A stretch of 64,000 nt of DNA from Acidobacteriota bacterium (GTDB lineage: Bacteria > Acidobacteriota > Terriglobia > Terriglobales > Acidobacteriaceae): positions 62,001 through 126,000 of the forward strand of contig JAFDVQ010000001.1 in NCBI GenBank assembly GCA_018268915.1. Reading direction: 5' to 3'. Of the stretch, positions 30,707 to 39,651 are shown one piece after another. The notes under the pieces are model-generated. The model worked only from the letters and a program-made list of their open reading frames with translations. It was not told the DNA's origin and did not search any database. Numbering within the stretch: position 1 is the first letter of the stretch; every line of letters starts with the position of its first letter. The position numbers and the translations under genes were made by a program.

Positions 30707-30916
30707 TCATGGCAGCAGCAGCGCGGCGCCGGCGCTCGCCTTTACCAGCGCGCTCTCTGCCGCATTCTTTGCTCGTTCAAGCCGGTCCACCTGGAAACGC
30801 AGTTGCTGATTCGTAGCCAGAAGCTCGCCCACCAGCTTTTCCAGCCGGCTGTTCCGGGCCTCCAGGGAGAAGGAGGCATCCGGCGCCGAGCTCAGGCTCT
30901 GCTCTTCTCGCGCCAT
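30707..30916 (-). CDS. Small coiled-coil protein between PadR and TyrS
   Basis: 69 residues from ATG 30916, predicted almost entirely helical with heptad-like hydrophobic positions (SLEARNSRLEKLVGELLATNQQLRFQVDRLERAKNAAESALVKASAG). It starts 13 bp after the PadR stop codon. A frame open further upstream would overlap padR and is disregarded. No known family is recognised; a dimeric small accessory protein is inferred from the coiled coil. Confidence 0.5.
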   Translation of the reverse strand: MAREEQSLSSAPDASFSLEARNSRLEKLVGELLATNQQLRFQVDRLERAKNAAESALVKASAGAALLLP

Positions 30917-30929
30917 GGTCCTGTCATCC

Positions 30930-31514
30930 TCAAACCTGATCAATAGCCCGTGCTGCGGCATCGATCGCTTCGGCAACTTTGTTCACCTGCTCTGCAGTCA
31001 GATCGCCGCGCTCTGTGCGTATCTTCAACGCAAATTGCAGGTTCATCATCGCCCGCATGATCTGCGGCGAACGTCCGCGACCGAACATCTTTCTTGCTTC
31101 CTGCATGCGGCCGGTGATCGCCTTCAGGACATGGTGGTTCTCTTTCAGGTGCGAACGGCCTGCCTCGGTTGCTGCGTACAGCTTCTTGTTGCCTTCGGTC
31201 GACGTCACCTCTGCAAGGCCTTCTTCTTCGAGCAGGGTCAGCGTGGGGTAGATCACTCCGGGACTCGGTGCATATCCACCGGAGAGACGTTCCTCAATGG
31301 CCTTGATGATTTCGTAGCCGTAGCTCGGCTTCTCGGCGATCAGCTGCAGAATTACCAGTTTCAGGTGTCCGCCTTCAAAGAAGCGTTCCCGCCCGCCAAA
31401 TCCTCCGCGTCCTGCCCATCGGTCGCCACGATCGTCCCACCAGCCGCGTCCTCGACGGTGACGGCATTCGCCCTGCCTCTGTGCTTCTTGCCTTTCTCCA
31501 AAATGTTCAAACAT
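30930..31514 (-). CDS. PadR-family transcriptional regulator
   Basis: 194 residues. The N-terminal 45 residues are rich in Arg, Gly and Trp (GRGWWDDRGDRWAGRGGFGGRERFF), then the PadR winged helix LKLVILQLIAEKPSYGYEIIKAIEERLSGGYAPSPGVIYPTLTLLEEEGLAE and a C-terminal helical dimerisation arm. PadR proteins are ligand-responsive repressors that often repress their own gene. A GGAGG lies about ten bases before the ATG. Upstream is a perfect 20-bp palindrome that is a strong operator candidate. The divergent cytochrome genes could be regulated from the same intergenic region. Confidence 0.9.
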   Translation of the reverse strand: MFEHFGERQEAQRQGECRHRRGRGWWDDRGDRWAGRGGFGGRERFFEGGHLKLVILQLIAEKPSYGYEIIKAIEERLSGGYAPSPGVIYPTLTLLEEEGLAEVTSTEGNKKLYAATEAGRSHLKENHHVLKAITGRMQEARKMFGRGRSPQIMRAMMNLQFALKIRTERGDLTAEQVNKVAEAIDAAARAIDQV

Positions 31515-31548
31515 GTGTAAAACCTCCGATTTATCTCGTACTATCCAA

Positions 31549-31568
31549 GATATATCTTAAGATATATC
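31549..31568. promoter_or_regulatory. Perfect 20-bp palindrome, likely PadR operator
   Basis: GATATATCTTAAGATATATC is exactly self-complementary and lies 34 bp upstream of the padR start codon, in the 202-bp divergent region shared with the cytochrome genes. A+T-rich palindromes of this kind are typical targets for PadR dimers, so autorepression and possible control of the cytochromes are inferred. Confidence 0.75.
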
Positions 31569-31716
31569 GTAATTGATCGTTCGTCAAGCCATATCGTGAC
31601 TTGCAACCCAGCGGGATTCGACTGATCGCAAATAACACTCAGCTTCGGTGGCGCATCTTAGAATTTGCGAAGAGGGTCGATCCATTTTCATTTCTTCAAT
31701 TGGGAGTGAGCAGCGG

Positions 31717-32844
31717 ATGCTGCGGCGCGGAGGTGTCGGGCTTGCATTGTTGTTGCTGATCGGGCTGATCTCGATCGCTTTGTCCGCTCAAACTCTTGCC
31801 TACACGCGCAAACCGGATGCGAAGAACGGTAAAACCATCTATGAAGGTGGCTGCATCGCCTGCCATGGCGCCGATGGAAAGGGCGCCGACGAGAAACTGA
31901 CTGAATTCAAGCGTCCCGACACCTGGCCGGACTTCACTCGCTGCGACCAGACCACTCCTGAACCAGACTCCGCGTGGAAAGCCGTGGTTGTGAATGGCGG
32001 CCCCTATCTTGGCTTCTCCACGATCATGCCTCGCTTTCGCGATCTGCTCTCGAACGACCAGATCGACGACGTTGTTGCCTACCTTCGGACGTTTTGTTCC
32101 AGTTCTCACTGGCCGCACGGTGAGTTGAACCTGCCTCGCGCCATCGTCACTGAGAAGGCATTCCCTGAGAAGGAAGTCGTCTGGTCCACCAGTGTGAATG
32201 CGAGCGGTGCGCCGGGTTTCGAGACGCACGTGATTCACGAGCAGTCGTTCGGCAGCAAGGGGCAGCTGGAGGTGGATGTGCCCTGGCAGTTCCAGAACCA
32301 GGATCATTCCTGGGACAACCACATCGGAGACATCACGCTCGGCTGGAAACAGGTTCTGTACTCGAACCTGCAAAGAGGATCGATACTTGCCCTGCAGGGC
32401 GGGATTCTGCCGCCAACCGGAAGTACAAAGCTCGGCGGAGCTGGCACAACAACCTTCGAGCCGTTCGCTGCTTTCGACCAGCTCTTCCGGAGCAATACTT
32501 GGGTGCAATTCCAAATGGGTGCGGACCTGCCGCATGACACAAAGAAGAGCCCGCAAAGCCTCTTCTGGTACACAGCCTTAGGTCAGACCATCGCAGAAGA
32601 TCATCGCCTCGGCCGACAATGGTCGCCGATGGTAGAGTTCCTTGCTGCTCGCGACCTGGAAGACGGAGCAAAGACAGACTGGGACGTCATGCCTGAAATG
32701 CAGGTGACCGCGAGCAGGCGGCAACACATCCGTGTGAACGTCGGCGTGCGAACTCCCATTACCGATACCGCGGGCCGATCGCCGCAGGTTTACTTCTACG
32801 TGCTGTGGGACTGGGCCGAAGGCCACTTCTGGAATGGATGGTGA
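31717..32844 (+). CDS. Monoheme cytochrome c fused to an outer-membrane beta-barrel-like domain
   Basis: 375 residues from ATG 31717 (GGGAGTGAG upstream; an in-frame start 69 bp earlier lacks it). Signal peptide or anchor (about 8-27), a short cytochrome c domain with one CIACH heme site (46-50) and distal Met candidate in STIMPRFRDLLSNDQIDDVVAYL, then about 250 residues of alternating polar/hydrophobic strands ending in GHFWNGW. The terminal aromatic and beta-rich pattern suggest a barrel of the porin/phenol-degradation (MetA-like) type. Fused to its own heme domain, this looks like an electron-conducting outer-membrane protein. The pentaheme cytochrome gene overlaps its end by 7 bp. Confidence 0.72.
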   Translation: MLRRGGVGLALLLLIGLISIALSAQTLAYTRKPDAKNGKTIYEGGCIACHGADGKGADEKLTEFKRPDTWPDFTRCDQTTPEPDSAWKAVVVNGGPYLGFSTIMPRFRDLLSNDQIDDVVAYLRTFCSSSHWPHGELNLPRAIVTEKAFPEKEVVWSTSVNASGAPGFETHVIHEQSFGSKGQLEVDVPWQFQNQDHSWDNHIGDITLGWKQVLYSNLQRGSILALQGGILPPTGSTKLGGAGTTTFEPFAAFDQLFRSNTWVQFQMGADLPHDTKKSPQSLFWYTALGQTIAEDHRLGRQWSPMVEFLAARDLEDGAKTDWDVMPEMQVTASRRQHIRVNVGVRTPITDTAGRSPQVYFYVLWDWAEGHFWNGW

Positions 32845-34478
32845 CGGATATGCGCCGATCGATTCCAGTGATGATGGGTATTGCCGCTGCAGCGCTCGCG
32901 CTTGCGGGATTGCGCAGCGGCCAGGTAAGCGCGGCATCGCAACCGGATCCGCACAAGGACTTCCACACCGCGGATCGCTGCGTCGCCTGCCACAACGGGC
33001 TAAAGACCTCCACAGGCGAAGACGTTTCCTTTGGCCTGAAGTGGCGCGCGAGCGTGATGGCAAACTCCTCGCGTGATCCTTACTGGCAGGGCAGCGTTCG
33101 CCGCGAGACGATTGATCATCCCGAGTTGAGCGCCGATGTCCAAGATGATTGCTCGAACTGTCACATGGCGGCGCAGCACCTCATCGACAAGGCAGAAGGA
33201 AAGAAGACAGAGGTCTTTTCACGTTTGCCCCTTCTGAAGAAGCACGAGAAGGACGCCTTTGCGGAAGATGGCGTGACCTGCTCGGTGTGCCATCAGATCG
33301 AACGCAAGGGTCTTGGAACTCCGCAGACCTTTAACGGCAACATCGAAGTGGCAGGTGTGTCGAATCAGAATCAGCGCGAAGAGTACGGTCCCTTCCTGCC
33401 CGATGCGGGACACAAAACAATCATGCAGTCTTCGACCAAGGTCTTCATTCCGCAGCAAGCGGTTCATATTCGCGACTCCGCTCTCTGCGGAAGCTGCCAC
33501 ACTCTCATCACCACGGTTCGGGGACCCGGCGGCAAGCCTATGGGAGAGTTTCCCGAGCAGATGCCGTACCAGGAGTGGCAGCACAGCGACTTCAACAAGA
33601 AGCAGAGCTGCCAGAACTGCCACATGCCGCAGGTCGCGGAAGAAGTGCCGATCACAGCGCTCTATGGCCCGAAGCGCACCGGGATGCGCCGGCACGTTTT
33701 CATCGGCGGCAACTTCCTGCTACCAGCGCTCCTGAACGAACATCGCGAAGAACTCGATACGGCCGCGCAGCCTGAAGAACTAGAGGCCGCCGTCAAGCGC
33801 ACCTCTGAGTTCCTGCGTACGCAGTCCGCAAAGCTTGAGGTTCTCGACCTGAAGAACACCGGCGACGGTCTTTCGTTCGCGGTCAAGGTGCAGAATCTTA
33901 CCGGCCACAAGCTGCCGACAGCCTATCCATCGCGCCGCGCGTGGCTGCATGTGATCGTGACCGATGATTCAGGCCGCACGGTCTTCGAGTCAGGCGCGCT
34001 CAATCCCGACGGCTCCATAGTGGGCAACGACAACGACGCCGATCCGCAGAAATTCGAACCACATCACAGTGAAATCAGCAGCCCGGACCAGGTCGAAATT
34101 TTCGAGCCGATCCTCGGCGACACGAACGGGCGTGTCACCACCGGCCTGCTCAATGCGATGAAGTACCTCAAAGACAATCGCATTCTTCCCAACGGCTTCG
34201 ACAAGACGACCGCCGAGCCCAACATCGCCGTCGTCGGAGGTGCTCACGACGATCCGGCATTCATCGGCGGGACCGCGCAAATCCGCTACGACATCCACGG
34301 CGCTCAAGGCGGCCAGTACCGAGTCAAAGCCGAGCTCTGGTATCAGCCCATCGGATTCCGCTGGGCCCACAACCTCGCACCCTACAAAGCAGCGGAGCCG
34401 CAGCGCTTTGTCTCCTACTACGAATCTGAATCGAAGAAGTCAGCGATCGTCTTGGCCGAAGCCGAAGGCAAGATTTAG
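32838..34478 (+). CDS. Pentaheme c-type cytochrome
   Basis: 546 residues from ATG 32838 (ATG 32850 is equally possible). Signal peptide (about 1-34), then five CxxCH heme-binding motifs at 48-52 (CVACH), 105-109 (CSNCH), 148-152 (CSVCH), 217-221 (CGSCH) and 258-262 (CQNCH). The C-terminal half has no heme and contains TGHKLPTAYPSRRAWLHVIVTD, a beta-rich segment also found in other c554-like multiheme proteins. It overlaps the cytochrome-barrel gene, so both proteins are made together and probably form a periplasm-to-outside electron path. Electron donor and acceptor are unknown. Confidence 0.88.
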   Translation: MVTDMRRSIPVMMGIAAAALALAGLRSGQVSAASQPDPHKDFHTADRCVACHNGLKTSTGEDVSFGLKWRASVMANSSRDPYWQGSVRRETIDHPELSADVQDDCSNCHMAAQHLIDKAEGKKTEVFSRLPLLKKHEKDAFAEDGVTCSVCHQIERKGLGTPQTFNGNIEVAGVSNQNQREEYGPFLPDAGHKTIMQSSTKVFIPQQAVHIRDSALCGSCHTLITTVRGPGGKPMGEFPEQMPYQEWQHSDFNKKQSCQNCHMPQVAEEVPITALYGPKRTGMRRHVFIGGNFLLPALLNEHREELDTAAQPEELEAAVKRTSEFLRTQSAKLEVLDLKNTGDGLSFAVKVQNLTGHKLPTAYPSRRAWLHVIVTDDSGRTVFESGALNPDGSIVGNDNDADPQKFEPHHSEISSPDQVEIFEPILGDTNGRVTTGLLNAMKYLKDNRILPNGFDKTTAEPNIAVVGGAHDDPAFIGGTAQIRYDIHGAQGGQYRVKAELWYQPIGFRWAHNLAPYKAAEPQRFVSYYESESKKSAIVLAEAEGKI

Positions 34479-34570
34479 CACTGCGGCGCTTAAGTTCATC
34501 GGCTGTTCACGAAAATTCCTGCAACTTCCACAATCGGTCCCCATCCAAGCCCGAAGGAGAAGCCCCACCT

Positions 34571-35599
34571 ATGCCAACTGTCAAAGGTCGCGCCATGCAG
34601 GTACCCGCCGCCGGCGGAGCGTTCCAACTTGTCGAAAAAGAGTTCCCCGAGCCCGGCCCAGGACAGGTCCGCATCCGCGTCCATGCCTGCGGCGTCTGTC
34701 ACTCCGACTCGCTTACGAAAGAAGGCCACTGGCCCGGCGTCCAGTTTCCCCGCGTGCCCGGCCACGAAATCTCGGGCGCAGTCGACGCTGTTGGCCCGGA
34801 CGTTCCGCTCTTCAAGCCCGGCCAGCGTGTCGGACTCGGCTGGCATGGAGGCCATTGCAACTACTGCGATCCCTGCCGCCGCGGCGACTTCATCCTCTGC
34901 CAGAATCAGCCTGTCAGCGGCATCAACTATGACGGCGGCTATGCCGACTACGTCATCGCCCCGGCCAACGCCCTCGCCTTCATGGCTCCCGAACTCAACG
35001 ATACAGACGCCGCCCCGCTGCTCTGTGCCGGCATCACGACCTTCAACGCCCTTCGCAACTCCGGCGCGCGCCCCGGCGATACCGTGGTGATTCTCGGCAT
35101 CGGCGGACTCGGCCACCTCGCCATCCAGTACGCCGCCAAGTCCGGCTATCGCACTGTTGCCGTCGCCCGCGGAGAAGACAAGGGCCCGCTCGCCAGGCAG
35201 CTCGGCGCCCACATCTATATCGACTCCACTTCGCAGGATCCAGCGAAAGAACTTCAGAAAATCGGCGGCGCAAACATCATCCTCTCCACAATCACCAGTT
35301 CCAAAGCCTTCGACTGGGTGCTGGACGGCCTTGCTCCTGCCGGTAGGTTCATCGTAGTCGGCGCGCCCGAGGATGGTCCCATCACCATCAATCCCTTCCC
35401 GCTGCTCCTCGGACGCCGCACCGTCGCCGGCTGGCCGTCGGGCACCGGCATGGACTCTGAAGACACGCTCAAGTTCAGCGCTCTGCAAGGAGTGAAGCCG
35501 ATGAACGAGGTCTACCCCCTGGAGAAAGCAGAGGAAGCGTATCAGCGCATGATGTCGGGGAAGGCGCGATTCCGCGTAGTGTTGAAGGTCAAGGAATAA
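34571..35599 (+). CDS. Zinc-dependent alcohol dehydrogenase
   Basis: 342-residue medium-chain dehydrogenase/reductase. Catalytic zinc ligands C40 (ACGVCHSD) and H65/E66 (PGHE), structural zinc with four cysteines C96, C99, C102 and C110, and NAD(P)-binding motif GIGGLGHLAIQYA. Closest in layout to bacterial AdhA/AdhP-type enzymes acting on small alcohols or aldehydes. AAGGAGAA precedes the ATG. It lies 93 bp downstream of the pentaheme cytochrome gene on the same strand; whether it feeds electrons to that system is only conjecture. Confidence 0.92.
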   Translation: MPTVKGRAMQVPAAGGAFQLVEKEFPEPGPGQVRIRVHACGVCHSDSLTKEGHWPGVQFPRVPGHEISGAVDAVGPDVPLFKPGQRVGLGWHGGHCNYCDPCRRGDFILCQNQPVSGINYDGGYADYVIAPANALAFMAPELNDTDAAPLLCAGITTFNALRNSGARPGDTVVILGIGGLGHLAIQYAAKSGYRTVAVARGEDKGPLARQLGAHIYIDSTSQDPAKELQKIGGANIILSTITSSKAFDWVLDGLAPAGRFIVVGAPEDGPITINPFPLLLGRRTVAGWPSGTGMDSEDTLKFSALQGVKPMNEVYPLEKAEEAYQRMMSGKARFRVVLKVKE

Positions 35600-35652
35600 G
35601 AACCAGCAATCGCAAGCAGGATATTTATCCGCCCGAGGACTTCGGAGTGGCG

Positions 35653-36081
35653 TCACTCCTGAACGCCCTCGGGTTCCGCTTGCTCTTCTAGGGTTGGAGT
35701 ACGCCGACACTCGCGAACCGCCTTTAGCCGACGCAGAATTTCCTGAGGGTGGACCGGTTTGGCGAGAATCTCAAACGTGCATTCGCCGATCCGGTTTCCG
35801 ATGTCCAGGGTGCCGTGGCCAGAGAACAGCATGACGTGGCATTGTGGCGCGATCCGCAGAATCGCCGCGGCTGTCTGAGGCCCAGTTATCCCAGGCATGA
35901 CGACGTCGCAGATAAGCGCTGAGGGCGGCCACTCAGACGCCTGCATGACGGCGGCTTCGCCGCTGTAGGCGGGCCTTGCAGTAAATCCGCTGTGGTTGAG
36001 AATCATCGCCAGCGTGTCGGCGATGATCTGCTCGTCGTCCACAACGAGCACACGAAATTCCCGGTCCTCAATAACGTGCAT
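35653..36081 (-). CDS. Single-domain response regulator
   Basis: 142 residues consisting of a receiver domain only: acidic pocket VDDEQ (D15, D16), phospho-acceptor D59 in ICDVVMPG, switch residue region LFSGHG and K in LAKPVHP. The C-terminal tail (about 120-142) is short, acidic and without a DNA-binding domain. It may act as a phospho-relay or bind a target protein. No kinase gene is adjacent. Confidence 0.85.
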   Translation of the reverse strand: MHVIEDREFRVLVVDDEQIIADTLAMILNHSGFTARPAYSGEAAVMQASEWPPSALICDVVMPGITGPQTAAAILRIAPQCHVMLFSGHGTLDIGNRIGECTFEILAKPVHPQEILRRLKAVRECRRTPTLEEQAEPEGVQE

Positions 36082-36230
36082 TGAAACTACCTCGGCCTTG
36101 ATTCGAGGCAGCGGCGGGGAGCCACGGAATCTCTATGCTCGCCGACCTTTCCGGCAGATGCAATGAAGAAATCACGGGGTTTCATGCGTTATAGCGTTGA
36201 GGGCAGCTTTGTTGATCCAATGAAGAAGGC

Positions 36231-36236
36231 TATAAT
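36231..36236 (+). promoter_or_regulatory. -10 box TATAAT of a leaderless promoter for the Ala-rich leader peptide
   Basis: A perfect TATAAT followed by six bases and then ATG (36243), the same spacing as at 1278/1290. The -35 region is weak (TTGTTG with 16-bp spacing at 36209 is the best candidate). The arrangement predicts a transcript whose first codon is the start codon of the short peptide. Confidence 0.45.
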
Positions 36237-36242
36237 CCATCC

Positions 36243-36326
36243 ATGCAGCAAATCCCCAACTTCGTCGCAAAAGCCCGCTTCCTCAGCGCGGCAGCGGCGT
36301 GCGCTGCGGCGGCCCCGGCCGCCTAG
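36243..36326 (+). CDS. Putative alanine-rich leader peptide upstream of aminotransferase
   Basis: 27 codons: MQQIPNFVAKARFLS followed by AAAACAAAAPAA and a TAG. Twelve of the 27 codons are alanine, ten of them in the last twelve codons. The stop is 141 bp before the start of an alanine-type aminotransferase. A leaderless promoter precedes it. By analogy with amino-acid biosynthetic attenuators, ribosome stalling at the Ala codons when charged tRNA-Ala is low could control the downstream gene. No classical U-run terminator is seen downstream, and GC-rich DNA often encodes Ala by chance, so this is a hypothesis. Confidence 0.35.
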   Translation: MQQIPNFVAKARFLSAAAACAAAAPAA

Positions 36327-36357
36327 ATACCGACCCACCTCATCCCAATTCAGTTTT

Positions 36358-36451
36358 CAGTGAACAGTGGTCAGGGATCAGACTGATTCTCGAGTCTTCC
36401 GATCGTAACGCTGTTCACTTCTGAGCACTGATCCCTGATGACTGATCACTG
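36358..36451. repeat. Inverted pair of 24-mer repeats between leader peptide and alaC
   Basis: 36358-36381 and 36428-36451 are inverted copies (21 of 24 bases pair) and the second copy ends just before the GGAG ribosome-binding site of the aminotransferase. In addition AGTGAACAG (36359-36367) pairs perfectly with CTGTTCACT (36411-36419), which would exclude the larger stem, so two alternative hairpins exist. A third copy of the 24-mer occurs at 59054 (22 of 24 identical), hence it belongs to a dispersed family. Confidence 0.6.
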
Positions 36452-36467
36452 TATTCTGGAGTCACCT

Positions 36468-37658
36468 ATGGAAGAGTTCAGCCGTATTCAGCGCCTGCCG
36501 CCCTATGTCTTCAACATCACCGGCGAGATGAAGGTCGCCGCGCGCCGTCGCGGAGAAGACATCATCGACTTCGGCATGGGCAATCCCGACGGCGCCACCC
36601 CCAAACACATCGTCGACAAGATGATTGAGGCCTCGCTGAAGCCGGTCACGCACCGCTACTCGGTCTCGAAGGGCATTCCGCGCCTCCGCAAGGCCATCTC
36701 CAACTGGTACCGCTCGCGCTACGCCGTCGACATCGATCCCAATTCCGAAGCGATCGTGACCATTGGATCGAAGGAAGGCATCGCTCACCTGTGCCTCGCC
36801 ATCCTCGACTCGCGCGACACCGTCCTCGTTCCCAATCCCAGCTACCCCATCCATATCTATGGCCCCGTCATTGCCGGAGCCCACGTGGTCAGCGTTCCCG
36901 TTCACGATTGCGATCAATTTTTAGCGGAGTTGGAAGCCATCATCCCGCGCATGACGCCGCGCCCCAAGGCGCTCATCGTCAACTTCCCGTCTAACCCGAC
37001 CACGCAGACCGTCGAGCTCCCATTTCTTGCGCGCCTTGTAGCGCTCGCACGCGAGTACGGATTCCATCTCATCCAGGATCTCGCCTACGCGGACCTCGGC
37101 TTCGACGGCTACAAACCGCCCTCAGTCCTCCAGGTCCCGGGCGCAAAAGATGTCGCTGTCGAATTCTTCACGCTGTCGAAGAGCTACAACATGCCCGGCT
37201 GGCGCGTCGGATTCATGGTCGGCAACCCCGTTCTCGTCGCCGCTCTGGCACGCCTCAAGAGCTATTTCGACTACGGCACCTTCACCCCCATCCAGGTCGC
37301 GTCGATTCTCGCGCTCGAGGGGCCGCAGGAGTGCGTCGCCGAAATTCGCGACACCTACCAGCGCCGCCGCGACGTCCTCATCGAAGGACTGAACCGCGCC
37401 GGATGGCAGGTCCCTTCGCCGAAGGCCACGATGTTTGTCTGGGCCCAGATCCCTGAGCCCTATCGCAAACTCGGCTCGCTGGAGTTTTCAAAGCTCCTTC
37501 TCAACGAAGCCAAAGTCGCGGTTTCTCCGGGGATTGGATTTGGAGACTACGGGGATGGGCACGTGCGATTCTCGCTGATCGAGAACGAAGAGCGGACGAG
37601 ACAAGCGATTCGCGGGATCAAGGCGATGCTGGCGAAGAATGTGCCGGTTTCTGTCTGA
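36468..37658 (+). CDS. alaC: Aminotransferase, AlaC-like (glutamate-pyruvate type)
   Basis: 396 residues of PLP-dependent fold type I. PLP-lysine in [11 protein letters not shown], phosphate- and substrate-binding elements [27 protein letters not shown] and Y/D in [12 protein letters not shown]. This pattern matches AlaC-type enzymes that make alanine from pyruvate with glutamate; a broader role with other amino acids is possible. ATG 36468 follows GGAG at 36458-36461. Upstream there is an Ala-rich leader peptide and paired 24-mer repeats, so expression may respond to alanine or tRNA-Ala charging. Confidence 0.9.
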   Translation: MEEFSRIQRLPPYVFNITGEMKVAARRRGEDIIDFGMGNPDGATPKHIVDKMIEASLKPVTHRYSVSKGIPRLRKAISNWYRSRYAVDIDPNSEAIVTIGSKEGIAHLCLAILDSRDTVLVPNPSYPIHIYGPVIAGAHVVSVPVHDCDQFLAELEAIIPRMTPRPKALIVNFPSNPTTQTVELPFLARLVALAREYGFHLIQDLAYADLGFDGYKPPSVLQVPGAKDVAVEFFTLSKSYNMPGWRVGFMVGNPVLVAALARLKSYFDYGTFTPIQVASILALEGPQECVAEIRDTYQRRRDVLIEGLNRAGWQVPSPKATMFVWAQIPEPYRKLGSLEFSKLLLNEAKVAVSPGIGFGDYGDGHVRFSLIENEERTRQAIRGIKAMLAKNVPVSV

Positions 37659-37782
37659 TACTTTCCCTTTATGGGAGTTACCGATGAATCTGTTTTAGCT
37701 CTCGACAGTTCGAAGCTAAATCTGGCAAACCCGTGTAACACTTGAGGCAGCAAGATCCAAATCGGACGTTTGGAACCGCAAA

Positions 37783-39615
37783 ATGAAAGAAAAAGCTGTT
37801 CAAAAGGTGCAGTTTCGAGATCGACTTATCGAATGGGCGCAGCAGAGTCTTGGGACAAAATTCGATAACCTGAACAACACCCAGAGATCTCGCCAAATGA
37901 TTCGCTATTTTGTTCTCGAGGTACTCGAGAAATTGTTGCCGGGTCTAGTTCCCGACGATGAAGGCGAACTCGATGGCTGCATCGTCGATGGCGCAGGAGA
38001 TGGGGGTGCGGACCTTTTGTATCGTACAGACGAAGGTCAAGTGCTACTTATCCAAGCCAAGTATCGAGGAAACGATGTTCCCGAGACAGCTGAATCGGTC
38101 GGGAGATTCTGTGATTTACTTGAACGCCTCTATCTGGCGTCTCAGGGAAAACAGCAAAGTCTCAACAAAGATATCCTTGAGATCGCCGGCCAGATCGACT
38201 GGGAGGCGGATAGCTTCCGCCTCTATTTCATTACGACTGGAAAGACTGGTAAATCGGTGCAGGACCGCGTAGATCAGGGCCTCACCAATATCATCGACAT
38301 TCCGGACCTTGTCGAGACTAGGAGTGAGTTCAGATATCTGGATTATTCCGGCCTCAATCAGGAACTTCGAGAAGCTCTTTCCTCGGCAGACTTTGCAAAC
38401 AAACCAATCCGCATTCAGATGATTCCTGACACAAAGAAACGGCCATGGTGTCATTTCGAAGGTGACGATCGAGAGCTTTATGTCGGAGAAGTTAGCGGCG
38501 GCGTATTAGCTAATATCTTGCAGGAACATAAAGCCAGCCTCTTCACGATGAATATTCGAGACTATGTAGGCGATACAAAAACCAATCAGCGGATCATCTA
38601 CACAGCTTTGAATGATCCTGCCAATTTTGAGTATTTCAACAATGGCGTAACGGCTGTAGCGGCGAAGATAACTCCCGATCCGTCGACAAACACACTTGAA
38701 TGTGAGCGAATGTCCATAATCAACGGTGCTCAGACAGTTCGTTCCCTTTTGGCCGCTACAAAGAAAAAGAGCAATCTCAAATATAAGCCACTGGATGATG
38801 TCAAAGTCTTGATGCGTTTGATGTCGTTTTCTTATCCTGCGGAAATCCCATTCGTGGGCGAGGTGACTAGATATAACAACACGCAGAACGCAATAAAGAT
38901 CGCTGATTTCCGTAGCAATGATGAAGTTCAAAAAGATCTCGCTCGCCGATTCGGAGGGTTGAATCTGAGCGGCAAAACATACGAGTACAAAAACAAACGG
39001 AGTACAAAAAAGCGAAATACCATTGCAATCACCCTCGAGGAATTTACCAAAACGGTCTTTGCCTACTCCTTCGGACCGGACGATATGTTTGGAGGTACGA
39101 GCAAGCTTTTCGATGTGTCCTTAACGGGACTGTACCGCCGAGTATTCGAATCCCCCGATATTCTCCTCACGGAGCAGCAATTCAACTTATTGTCGGGTAC
39201 GTATTTCGCTTGCGATTTCGTTAAGCAGATCTGGGAGAACCGACGGAGATCGCTCCGCCTCGAGAAAAAGACAATGCACCCTGCCTTAGAAAGGAAAGGG
39301 TTGATTTTCTTCACAATCGGTGAGTTGCAACGTCGCTCCTACACGAAGGAGGGTCTGAATTTAGACCAAGATCTGGCGAAACTATCCAAGCCGAATGGCT
39401 GGCTCGCAATACCTGATTCAAAACCCAAGATGGCGCTTGCCAGTGCATTCGAAATCGCCTCAAAAATACTGATTCAACAATACGATGCTAGTCAAAAGAA
39501 GGATTCGTCTTTTAAGCACCGGAACTGGTTCAGAGAGCCTAATACACTGGACGATCTACGCTCAGGAACTGACTTGGCATTGGAGTTCGGTGCGCTCGCC
39601 AAACTTTGGAGCTAA
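37783..39615 (+). CDS. AIPR-family abortive-infection protein with D-QxK nuclease-like N-terminus
   Basis: 610 residues. The N-terminal about 170 residues resemble Mrr-type endonucleases: GDGGADLLY (D77) and LLIQAKY (Q91, K93) form a D...QxK site. The rest carries the AIPR core with FNNGVTAV (285-292) and INGAQTVRSL (313-322). AIPR proteins are known from phage-exclusion loci. Codons are clearly A+T-richer than in the neighbouring genes, which points to recent transfer. There is no methylase or partner gene beside it, so it would be a single-gene defence effector. A 9-bp direct repeat AGCTAAATC (37714 and 39610) brackets it, and a tandem duplication follows. Start ATG has no strong ribosome-binding site. 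Confidence 0.85.
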   Translation: MKEKAVQKVQFRDRLIEWAQQSLGTKFDNLNNTQRSRQMIRYFVLEVLEKLLPGLVPDDEGELDGCIVDGAGDGGADLLYRTDEGQVLLIQAKYRGNDVPETAESVGRFCDLLERLYLASQGKQQSLNKDILEIAGQIDWEADSFRLYFITTGKTGKSVQDRVDQGLTNIIDIPDLVETRSEFRYLDYSGLNQELREALSSADFANKPIRIQMIPDTKKRPWCHFEGDDRELYVGEVSGGVLANILQEHKASLFTMNIRDYVGDTKTNQRIIYTALNDPANFEYFNNGVTAVAAKITPDPSTNTLECERMSIINGAQTVRSLLAATKKKSNLKYKPLDDVKVLMRLMSFSYPAEIPFVGEVTRYNNTQNAIKIADFRSNDEVQKDLARRFGGLNLSGKTYEYKNKRSTKKRNTIAITLEEFTKTVFAYSFGPDDMFGGTSKLFDVSLTGLYRRVFESPDILLTEQQFNLLSGTYFACDFVKQIWENRRRSLRLEKKTMHPALERKGLIFFTIGELQRRSYTKEGLNLDQDLAKLSKPNGWLAIPDSKPKMALASAFEIASKILIQQYDASQKKDSSFKHRNWFREPNTLDDLRSGTDLALEFGALAKLWS

Positions 39616-39651
39616 ATCCGCCTACACTCAGTTTTGCATCCAATTAGCCCT

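Noticed and set aside
36163..36363. 66-codon frame overlapping the Ala-rich leader
   Set aside because: It runs in another frame across the TATAAT box and the leader peptide and ends in repeat sequence; composition is Arg/Pro-rich like shadow frames.
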